This document shows positions 1 through 5,412 of a stretch of DNA of 8,517 bases, one piece after another. How positions within the stretch are numbered: the stretch's first letter is position 1; each line of letters starts with the position of its first letter. The notes under the pieces were generated by a model. The model was not told the DNA's origin and did no database searches. It saw only the letters and a list, made by a program, of their open reading frames with translations. The position numbers and the translations under genes were made by a program. The DNA lies in assembly GCA_018883975.1 (NCBI GenBank), contig JAHLFD010000258.1:1-8517 (forward strand), written 5' to 3'. Origin of the DNA: Zhenhengia stercoravium. Lineage in GTDB: Bacteria > Bacillota > Clostridia > Lachnospirales > Cellulosilyticaceae.

Positions 1-63
1 CATATAGATAAACTGTTAATCAAATATATACTAGTTGTTGCATTTATTACAGAAAATAAAAGT

Positions 64-111
64 AAAAAACTGTAAGTGCTGAGACTTAAGCCTCAGTACT
101 TACAGTTTTTA
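64..111 (-). terminator. Intrinsic terminator of the aro operon
   Basis: Arms at 65-83 and 92-110 pair over 19 positions with a single G-T wobble (78/97) around an 8-nt loop. Read on the minus strand, the hairpin is followed by a run of six T (complement of 64-69). The aroA stop codon (86-88) lies in the loop, so the last seven or so aroA codons form one arm. The plus strand also ends in five T (106-110), so the element could work in both directions and stop a convergent transcript from the left of the window. Confidence 0.9.
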
Positions 112-1366
112 AATGTTCAAAGAAATGTGGATAAGAAATACGAATACATTCGCTATTAAGAATTTGGGATGGTGTAGCTGCTTTAAGAGCGGCCACAGCT
201 AAGCTCATGGCAATACGGTGATCATCATAACTTTCAAGTGTAGCCCCATGAAGCAGTGCATTACCTTCTATAATCATGCCATCTTCTAGTGGTCTAATAA
301 CAGCACCCATTTTACCTAATTCATGGCACATGGTATCAATACGATTAGATTCTTTGACGCGAAGTTCTTTCGCATCTTTAATAGTAGTGGTTCCATCTGC
401 AAAGAGTGCTGCTACAGCAAAAGCAGGAATTTCATCAATCATAGTTGGAATAATATCTCCTTCTATGGTAATACCGTGAAGCTCTGAGCTTTCAATTATC
501 ATATCACATACAGGTTCCCCACAAAGCTCTCTTTCATTAAAGCAGGTAATGCGTCCGCCCATAGCCAGAAGGGCATCTAAAATGCCACGTCTTGTAGGAT
601 TGATGCCTACATTTTGAAGTATAAGTTTACTATTTGGGACAATAAGCCCGGCTACCATAAAGAAAGCAGCTGAAGAAATATCACCAGGGACAATGACTTC
701 CATTGCCTGGAGCTCAGGATTAGGATAAATAGTTACACACTTATCTTTACGTTCTATAGTAGCACCAAAAGCACTTAACATACGTTCTGTATGATCACGA
801 GATAGGGCAGGCTCACATACAGTAGTTGGAGTGTTTGCATAGAGACCAGCAAGGAGTACACAGGATTTAACTTGAGCGCTAGCTACAGGAGAGGTATAAC
901 AAATACCCTCTAAAGTACTTGGGGAAATAGTAAGAGGACAGAAGTTATCATCTTTACCTTCTATAGCAGCATGCATCTGACGAAGTGGTTCTATAATACG
1001 TTTCATAGGACGTTTCTGAATAGAAGCATCCCCAGTCAGAGTAGAGGTAAAAGGCTGACCTGCTAATATACCAGAAATAAGACGTGTTGTTGTGCCACTA
1101 TTACCGCAGTCTAGGATTTCAGTAGCAGGTTCAAGTCCATGTAGGCCTTTGCCATGAACGAGGATATGGTCATCATGCATTTCAATGTCTATACCTAGTT
1201 TACGGAAACATTCAATAGTGGATAAGCAGTCATCCCCCATAAGAAAGTTATGAATTTTGGTAGTACCTTTAGCGATACTACCAAACATAATGCTACGGTG
1301 AGAGATGGATTTATCACCTGGAATAGAGAGCGTCCCTTTTAAGTGAGAAGCAGGTTGTATAATCAT
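86..1366 (-). CDS. aroA: 3-phosphoshikimate 1-carboxyvinyltransferase (EPSP synthase), class II type
   Basis: This cytoplasmic enzyme transfers the enolpyruvyl group of PEP to shikimate-3-phosphate, the penultimate step to chorismate. The 426 residues match the family's usual length. Visible motifs are GDKS (17-20), NSGTTTR (89-95), SAQVK (163-167), RDHTE (190-194), NPTR (256-259), the DEIP catalytic Asp region (311-314), KESNR (338-342) and DHRIAM (382-387). Together GDKS, SAQxK, RxHxE and NxTR are the signature set of class II EPSP synthases. The ATG at 1366 was chosen over an in-frame TTG six bases upstream (1372): AAAGGAG (1374-1380) is 7 nt from the ATG but only 1 nt from the TTG. It is the last gene of the aroF-tyrA-aroA operon, separated from tyrA by 36 bp that include a hairpin. 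The identity is secure; the glyphosate response is not predictable from this. Confidence 0.96.
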   Translation of the reverse strand: MIIQPASHLKGTLSIPGDKSISHRSIMFGSIAKGTTKIHNFLMGDDCLSTIECFRKLGIDIEMHDDHILVHGKGLHGLEPATEILDCGNSGTTTRLISGILAGQPFTSTLTGDASIQKRPMKRIIEPLRQMHAAIEGKDDNFCPLTISPSTLEGICYTSPVASAQVKSCVLLAGLYANTPTTVCEPALSRDHTERMLSAFGATIERKDKCVTIYPNPELQAMEVIVPGDISSAAFFMVAGLIVPNSKLILQNVGINPTRRGILDALLAMGGRITCFNERELCGEPVCDMIIESSELHGITIEGDIIPTMIDEIPAFAVAALFADGTTTIKDAKELRVKESNRIDTMCHELGKMGAVIRPLEDGMIIEGNALLHGATLESYDDHRIAMSLAVAALKAATPSQILNSECIRISYPHFFEHLKTVSTEA

Positions 1367-1373
1367 AGTCAAA

Positions 1374-1380
1374 CTCCTTT
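1374..1380 (-). promoter_or_regulatory. Ribosome binding site that decides the aroA start
   Basis: On the minus strand this reads AAAGGAG. It lies 7 nt before the ATG at 1366 and 1 nt before the alternative TTG at 1372, so the ATG is the better start. Confidence 0.8.
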
Positions 1381-1388
1381 TCTTTAGT

Positions 1389-1417
1389 AAAAACAGTCTA
1401 TTTTAACAATAGACTGT
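1389..1417 (-). terminator. Intercistronic hairpin with T-run between tyrA and aroA (partial terminator or attenuator)
   Basis: Perfect 10-bp arms (1393-1402 and 1408-1417) enclose a 5-nt loop that carries the tyrA stop codon (1403-1405). On the minus strand the hairpin is followed by five T (1389-1393) and, after a few bases, by the aroA ribosome binding site. The stem is AT-rich, so it may end only part of the transcripts, stabilise the tyrA end of a processed mRNA, or both. The hairpin is seen; its function is inferred. Confidence 0.6.
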
Positions 1418-2503
1418 GTAGTTATGTTTTATAAGAAGATGTTTAGCTTTTTCCATTTCGCTTTTCTTACCAAAGGCAATGCGGAGCACGCCGCTGGCGA
1501 ATTCACGTTGGTTAACAATACCAATATCTTTGATATTAATGCTATGAGAGCTAAGTAGTGTTGCAATACATGCAATAATACCAGGCTCATCTTCTGCATC
1601 TACAAAAATAGTAAATACTTTTGCGATATCAGATTTAATGCCATCTTGGAAAGTATCACGGTAGCGTCCTGCTTCATTAAAGAAGTTATAAATAGCTTGG
1701 CTATCTTCACTTTCTAAGGTCTGGCAGAAAGCTGTAAGTGATGCAATATAATTTTCAAGGCAAACTTTAATAGGTGCCTTATTAGATAGGCATATATCTT
1801 GCCAAATTGTTGGATTTGAAGATGCGATACGTGTAATATCTTTAAATCCACCTGCAGCTAATGTGTGTAGCGAATGCTCACAGCCATCTTGATTTTTTAC
1901 AAGATGAACGAGACTACTTGCGATAATATGTGGTAAGTGACTGACAACAGCAGTTGCAAAGTCATGGTAGCCTGGTTCAAGTGTAATAGGAATAGCACCA
2001 AGACGTTCAACCATTTTCTGCATAATAAACAGAATAAAATCAGGTGTACCTGGTGATGGTGTTAAAATATAGTATGCATTTTCAAATAAATAATTAGTAG
2101 AAGCTTCGTAACCTGATTGTTCAGAACCAGTCATGGGATGGCCACCTATAAAGTAGGCCTTTTTAGTATGACCTGATAAAATATCTTCTACTTTTTTCAT
2201 AACACTATCTTTAGTACTACCAATATCGGTCAAAATACAATCAGATGCTACGAAAGGTAATAACTTTTCTACTACTGTATCAATAGAAGATACAGGTGTA
2301 CAAATAAAAATAACGTTACATTTAGAAAACTCTGCCCCAAGTTCAGTTGCAATATGGTCAATAGCACCTTCTTCTAAGGCTTTAGCAGCCGATAGGCTAT
2401 CTGTATCAAAGCCTATAATAAAGCTATTTTGTGCATGAACTTTCTTAAGTGTCTTGGCAATTGATCCCCCAATCAGGCCAAGTCCGATAATACCAATATG
2501 CAT
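1403..2503 (-). CDS. tyrA: Prephenate dehydrogenase with C-terminal ACT domain
   Basis: It oxidatively decarboxylates prephenate to 4-hydroxyphenylpyruvate, using NAD(P), on the way to tyrosine. The 366 residues start with a Rossmann fold (GLGLIG, 7-12). Next come CTPVSS (68-73), TDIGSTK (92-98) and GGHPMTGSEQSG (120-131), which carries the catalytic His122. The helical dimerisation domain follows (about 170-290). The C-terminal 65 residues or so (VDAEDEPGIIACIATLL onward) are an ACT domain, known in this family as a tyrosine or phenylalanine sensing module, so feedback inhibition is likely. No chorismate mutase domain is fused. The start codon overlaps the aroF stop by one base (TAATG). No strong ribosome binding site precedes it, which suggests translational coupling to aroF. 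Confidence 0.95.
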   Translation of the reverse strand: MHIGIIGLGLIGGSIAKTLKKVHAQNSFIIGFDTDSLSAAKALEEGAIDHIATELGAEFSKCNVIFICTPVSSIDTVVEKLLPFVASDCILTDIGSTKDSVMKKVEDILSGHTKKAYFIGGHPMTGSEQSGYEASTNYLFENAYYILTPSPGTPDFILFIMQKMVERLGAIPITLEPGYHDFATAVVSHLPHIIASSLVHLVKNQDGCEHSLHTLAAGGFKDITRIASSNPTIWQDICLSNKAPIKVCLENYIASLTAFCQTLESEDSQAIYNFFNEAGRYRDTFQDGIKSDIAKVFTIFVDAEDEPGIIACIATLLSSHSINIKDIGIVNQREFASGVLRIAFGKKSEMEKAKHLLIKHNYTVYC

Positions 2504-3516
2504 TAGAGTTCACGACCTACAGCAGTTGCAATAGGTTTAAGCTCATCCATCAGTACGCTGAAATCATGGGGATCAAGAGATTGAGGTCCATCAGAAAGTG
2601 CAACTTTTGGATTAGGATGAACTTCAATAATAAGTCCATCTGCGCCTGCTGCAATAGCTGCTTTAGAAAGACTTGAAATATAGGCACGTTTTCCAGATGC
2701 ATGGCTTGGGTCGACGATAATAGGTAAATGACTTTTGGCTTTAATAACAGGAATAGCACTAATGTCTAGTGTATTACGTGTTGCTGTCTCAAAAGTACGG
2801 ATACCTCTCTCACATAAAATAACGTTAGGATTACCTTCACTCATGATGTACTCAGCAGCATTGAGCCACTCATCAATAGTGGCGGAAAGACCACGTTTTA
2901 AAAGAACAGGTAGGTTTGTTTTACCTACAGCTTTTAAAAGTTCAAAGTTTTGCATGTTGCGTGCACCAATTTGAAGGATATCTACATAATTAACAGCTGT
3001 TTGCACAGCATTAATACTGGTAACTTCACAAATAACAGAAAGACCTGTTTTTTCTTTTGCTACTTTCATATATTTAAGGCCCTCTTCTTCAAGACCTTGG
3101 AAAGCATAAGGTGAAGTACGTGGTTTATAGGCACCGCCGCGTAATACCTTGGCACCACCATTTTTAGCAGCTTCAGCAGATTCGAGAAGCTGGGATTCAC
3201 TTTCAATTGCACATGGACCGGCCATGACAATAAGTTTTTTGCCGCCTATCTCGCAGTTGTTTAACTTGACAATAGTTGGTTCTGGATGAAATTTAAGATT
3301 AGCTAATTTATAAGTCTCTGTTATAGGCACGATTTTATCTACTCCATTCAATGAACAAAGGCAGTCACTACTTAGCCTGGATTTATCACCTATTACCCCA
3401 AGAATAGTTACTTCAGACCCTTTAGATACATGGGCAGATAATCCGGCACTTTCAATTGCCCCCATAGCGACCTGTATATCTTCAGGCGTTGCTGTATGTT
3501 TCATGACAATAATCAT
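2503..3516 (-). CDS. aroF: 3-deoxy-7-phosphoheptulonate (DAHP) synthase, AroAI-beta type with N-terminal ferredoxin-like domain
   Basis: It condenses PEP and erythrose-4-phosphate, the committed first step of the shikimate pathway, in the cytoplasm. Residues 1-70 or so form the small ferredoxin-like domain that confers allosteric control in Thermotoga-type enzymes. The TIM barrel follows, with AGPCAIES (99-106), KPRTSPY (131-137), GARNMQN (184-190), KRG (207-209), VDPSHASG (268-275), EVHPNP (298-303) and SDGPQS (308-313). The expected metal ligands are present: Cys102, His272, Glu298 and Asp309. The 337-residue length is normal for this subtype. The ATG is preceded by AAGGAGG (3526-3532) at 9 nt. 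It is the first gene of the operon, behind the promoter at 3564-3593. The symbol could equally be aroG or aroA(G), depending on naming habit. Confidence 0.95.
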   Translation of the reverse strand: MIIVMKHTATPEDIQVAMGAIESAGLSAHVSKGSEVTILGVIGDKSRLSSDCLCSLNGVDKIVPITETYKLANLKFHPEPTIVKLNNCEIGGKKLIVMAGPCAIESESQLLESAEAAKNGGAKVLRGGAYKPRTSPYAFQGLEEEGLKYMKVAKEKTGLSVICEVTSINAVQTAVNYVDILQIGARNMQNFELLKAVGKTNLPVLLKRGLSATIDEWLNAAEYIMSEGNPNVILCERGIRTFETATRNTLDISAIPVIKAKSHLPIIVDPSHASGKRAYISSLSKAAIAAGADGLIIEVHPNPKVALSDGPQSLDPHDFSVLMDELKPIATAVGREL

Positions 3517-3563
3517 AGGTACAAACCTCCTTGTATAAACCCTATTTTACATTTTATTAACTT

Positions 3564-3593
3564 ATTGTACAAGGATGGTCTTTGCTCTGTCAA
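3564..3593 (-). promoter_or_regulatory. Sigma-A-like promoter of the aroF-tyrA-aroA operon
   Basis: On the minus strand there is a perfect -35 TTGACA (3588-3593), an 18-bp spacer and -10 TACAAT (3564-3569). Transcription would start about 40 nt before the aroF ATG. That leaves no room for a T-box or other large leader, so control is more likely by a repressor or by enzyme feedback. Confidence 0.7.
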
Positions 3594-3618
3594 TGTTTAA
3601 AAAGTCAATACAAGTTTA

Positions 3619-3654
3619 AAATATGCAATTTAAGTTAACTTAAATTGCATATTT
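3619..3654 (-). terminator. 36-bp perfect palindrome at the sdpI 3' end, probable terminator
   Basis: Two 18-base arms (3619-3636 and 3637-3654) are exact reverse complements with the centre at GTTAAC. The palindrome begins inside the sdpI stop codon (3653-3655). On the minus strand the RNA hairpin would be followed only by a short T run (TATTTTAAAC), so termination may be inefficient. It separates sdpI from the aro promoter, both read leftward. A protein-binding role for the DNA palindrome is possible but unsupported. Confidence 0.65.
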
Positions 3655-4297
3655 ATTTACTGATATGATGTTTGAAATACAAATAGGAGTAGAACATAGG
3701 TAGAAAAAGAAAGATAAGAGCGACTAGCATACATGTTGAAATAAGTGAAGCAGGTACAAAACCTGTAATAAGGAATAAAATACCTGATGTAATATAGCAG
3801 TAACCGCCCATTCTATGAGTAGCACGCCAGTTATTTTCATCTGCAAGTGTCCAAGGTAATTTAATACCATAAGTGTAATTAGGTCTAATTTGTGGCATAT
3901 AATTACCAATTACAATAAAGAGCATACCAATGCCAATAGGAATAACCTTTTGAATAGGGATATTATATCCTAAAGCAACATATAGACTAACCCAGTGTAA
4001 GATGATAAAAAGTAACAGTGTAAAAGCCATAAAAATGTTATAAGCTTTTTGATGCAGTTTATAAGAAGCAGACTTAGGGTCAAATTTAGGAATAATTTTT
4101 AAGAATACTAAGACTATAAGCGGTAAAAAAGCTGTAAATAAGGTAAAACTACGCGGACCATAGTTATCGGGATTACCTAAATAGTCAAAGTGAATGGGAA
4201 TTTCATTCGGCACATTAGGATAGAAGTACAGTGTTAGAAGTATAGAGCAAATAGCAAGGATAAGTATGCTTTTGAAAAATATATTTTTAGTTTTCAT
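3653..4297 (-). CDS. sdpI: SdpI-family membrane protein (DUF1648 plus SdpI domain)
   Basis: This is a polytopic membrane protein of 214 residues, close to Bacillus subtilis SdpI (about 207). Hydrophobic segments lie near 7-25, 51-69, 88-108, 117-134, 166-182 and 184-206, suggesting six helices. The stretch NEIPIHFDYLGNPDNYG (31-47) is the DUF1648 hallmark. The conserved cytoplasmic loop RPNYTYGIKLPWTLADENNW (138-157) followed by THRMGG (160-165) is typical of SdpI proteins. In B. subtilis, SdpI gives immunity to the SDP cannibalism toxin and recruits its repressor SdpR to the membrane. Its start overlaps the ArsR gene by 11 bp, with AAAGGAG (4307-4313) at 9 nt, so the two are one operon. No sdpC toxin is visible, so the ligand is unknown. 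Family membership is firm; the role is inferred. Confidence 0.87.
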   Translation of the reverse strand: MKTKNIFFKSILILAICSILLTLYFYPNVPNEIPIHFDYLGNPDNYGPRSFTLFTAFLPLIVLVFLKIIPKFDPKSASYKLHQKAYNIFMAFTLLLFIILHWVSLYVALGYNIPIQKVIPIGIGMLFIVIGNYMPQIRPNYTYGIKLPWTLADENNWRATHRMGGYCYITSGILFLITGFVPASLISTCMLVALIFLFLPMFYSYLYFKHHISK

Positions 4298-4565
4298 GAT
4301 CAGAATCTCCTTTATTAATTAAGTCAAAGAAAAATGAAAGTGCATCTTGCAAGGTTGTAGTGTTCAGAGAATAAATAACATTTTGACCTTGTTTTTGAGA
4401 TAGCACGAGATTAGCTTGCTTAAGTAAATTAAGATGATGACTAATAGAGGGTTTGGCCATATCAAAGTGGTCAGCAATCTCTCCAGCAGTTAAATCACCT
4501 TCTTTAAGAAGCTGAATTATTTTACGCCTTGAAGGGTCTGATAAGGCTTTAAAAAGATCGTTCAT
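4287..4565 (-). CDS. sdpR: ArsR-family winged-helix repressor, SdpR-like
   Basis: This is a 92-residue, single-domain DNA-binding protein. It opens with FKALSDPSRRKIIQLLKEG, the usual ArsR helix 1-2 signature. The recognition helix region is GEIADHFDMAKPSISHHLNLL (28-48), followed by a wing (LSQKQGQNVIYSLN). It contains no cysteine, so the classic thiol metal-sensing sites of ArsR/SmtB proteins are absent; this fits an SdpR-type protein that responds through a membrane partner. It is the first gene of the sdpRI operon, with AAAGGAA at 4575-4581, 9 nt before the ATG. It is transcribed divergently from the ABC transporter, and the TATCTAA boxes between them are the natural operator candidates. 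The family is certain; orthology to SdpR rests on the linkage to sdpI. Confidence 0.87.
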   Translation of the reverse strand: MNDLFKALSDPSRRKIIQLLKEGDLTAGEIADHFDMAKPSISHHLNLLKQANLVLSQKQGQNVIYSLNTTTLQDALSFFFDLINKGDSDHEN

Positions 4566-4590
4566 GGATAAAAATTCCTTTCGTAAAATA

Positions 4591-4618
4591 TTGACGTATC
4601 TAAAAATAAGAGTATACT
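4591..4618 (+). promoter_or_regulatory. Putative promoter of the ABC transporter operon, with overlapping opposite promoter
   Basis: TTGACG (4591-4596), a 16-bp spacer and TATACT (4613-4618) match the sigma-A consensus reasonably well; the start would fall about 75 nt before the ATPase ATG. The -10 lies in the 8-bp palindrome AGTATACT (4611-4618), so a TATACT also reads on the minus strand toward sdpR. The -35 there (around 4634-4640) is weak. If both are used, the promoters overlap head-on. Confidence 0.5.
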
Positions 4619-4651
4619 TTTAGTTAATTAGATAAATATCTAAATATCTAA
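4597..4651. promoter_or_regulatory. Cluster of four TATCTAA boxes, putative SdpR operator
   Basis: TATCTAA occurs at 4597-4603, 4637-4643 and 4645-4651, and its reverse complement TTAGATA at 4628-4634. The pair 4628-4643 forms a 7-2-7 inverted repeat, and the last two boxes are direct repeats with 8-bp period. The first box follows the -35 hexamer directly, inside the spacer, and the other three begin just downstream of the expected start. Occupancy would therefore block the ABC promoter, and probably the divergent sdpRI promoter as well. The repeats are seen; the binding protein is inferred. Confidence 0.5.
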
Positions 4652-4699
4652 ATAGAATATAAATCAATAAGTATAAAAAAGCAAGAGGAGAGAATAAAT

Positions 4700-5350
4700 A
4701 TGTTAACCATTAAACATTTTTCAAAGTGTTACAAAGGTGGCAAGAGAGCTGTAAAAGATTTAAACCTAAAAGTTGAGGCAGGAGACCTCTATGGGTTTAT
4801 TGGACATAATGGAGCTGGCAAGACTACGACTATTAAAGCTATAGTAGGCATACTAGATTTTGAAGAAGGAGATATTGAAATAGACGGTATCTCCATTCAA
4901 AAAGATCCTATTGCATGTAAGCGTAATATTGCTTATATACCAGATAATCCTGATTTATACGAGCATTTAACAGGTATACAGTATTTAAATTTTGTAGGAG
5001 ATATTTTTAGTGTAGGAAAGGATAAAAGAGAAGTTACTATTAAAACTTATGGCGATATGTTTGAACTAACATCTAGTTTAGGTGACTTAATTCAATCTTA
5101 TTCACATGGTATGAAACAAAAATTAGCTATTATTTCTGCTCTTCTTCATGAACCTAAATTACTTATTTTAGATGAGCCATTTGTAGGGCTTGACCCTAAA
5201 GCTGCACATACTTTAAAGAGTATTATGAAAGAGTTGTGCCATAAAGGATGTGCTATCTTTTTCTCAACGCATGTACTGGATGTAGCAGAAAAGTTGTGTA
5301 ATAAGATTTCTATTATTAAAGATGGAGAGCTTATTACAAGTGGGCTATAG
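4700..5350 (+). CDS. ABC transporter ATP-binding protein, C terminus cut short by a frameshift
   Basis: This cytoplasmic nucleotide-binding subunit would power the permease encoded next. The 216-residue frame holds Walker A GHNGAGKT (35-42), a YIPDNPDLYE segment at the Q-loop (79-88, with no Gln, as in several exporters of this type), signature SYSHGMKQ (133-140), Walker B LLILDEP (154-160), the D-loop GLDP (163-166) and switch His191. All catalytic parts are intact. AGGAG (4686-4690) lies 9 nt before the ATG. The frame stops abruptly at TSGL*, while the -1 frame continues for 21 codons with the usual family ending and stops at 5412. A restored product would have 237 residues and overlap the permease start by 8 bp. 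It may be functional despite the lost tail. The substrate is unknown. Confidence 0.9.
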   Translation: MLTIKHFSKCYKGGKRAVKDLNLKVEAGDLYGFIGHNGAGKTTTIKAIVGILDFEEGDIEIDGISIQKDPIACKRNIAYIPDNPDLYEHLTGIQYLNFVGDIFSVGKDKREVTIKTYGDMFELTSSLGDLIQSYSHGMKQKLAIISALLHEPKLLILDEPFVGLDPKAAHTLKSIMKELCHKGCAIFFSTHVLDVAEKLCNKISIIKDGELITSGL

Positions 5351-5412
5351 AAGAAGTAAAGGGTAACCAAAGCTTAGAAGAATTATTTTTGGAGTTGATT
5401 AATCATGAATAA
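5320..5412 (+). pseudogene. Out-of-frame C-terminal tail of the ABC ATPase (frameshift near 5342-5346)
   Basis: This frame is open from 5320, and from 5347 it reads IEEVKGNQSLEELFLELINHE before TAA at 5410-5412. The pattern EEVKG-x-SLEELFLEL is the normal end of this ATPase family. Adding one base at the GGG of 5342-5344 (for example GGGG) would give TSGAIEEVKG in one frame. No canonical X XXY YYZ slippery heptamer is seen at the junction, so a one-base deletion or a sequencing error is more likely than programmed frameshifting. Confidence 0.8.

Noticed and set aside
1..75. Plus-strand frame open from the left edge to TAA at 73-75, possibly the end of a convergent gene
   Set aside because: Only 24 codons of AT-rich sequence with no recognisable protein pattern. 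The stop falls inside the terminator arm and a minus-strand frame is equally open, so chance is a sufficient explanation.
1367..1372. Upstream TTG start for aroA
   Set aside because: It lies only 1 nt from the ribosome binding site, while the ATG at 1366 has ideal 7-nt spacing and the family's usual N terminus.
2735..2974. Plus-strand reading frame inside aroF
   Set aside because: It is antisense to a well-conserved catalytic domain, with no ribosome site and no protein-like pattern.
3517..3563. T-box or other riboswitch leader for the aro operon
   Set aside because: The predicted leader is only about 40 nt, too short for a T-box, and shows no specifier or anti-terminator structure.
5335..5350. 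Programmed -1 frameshift in the ABC ATPase
   Set aside because: There is no slippery heptamer in the right phase and no clear stimulatory hairpin just downstream. A single-base deletion is simpler.
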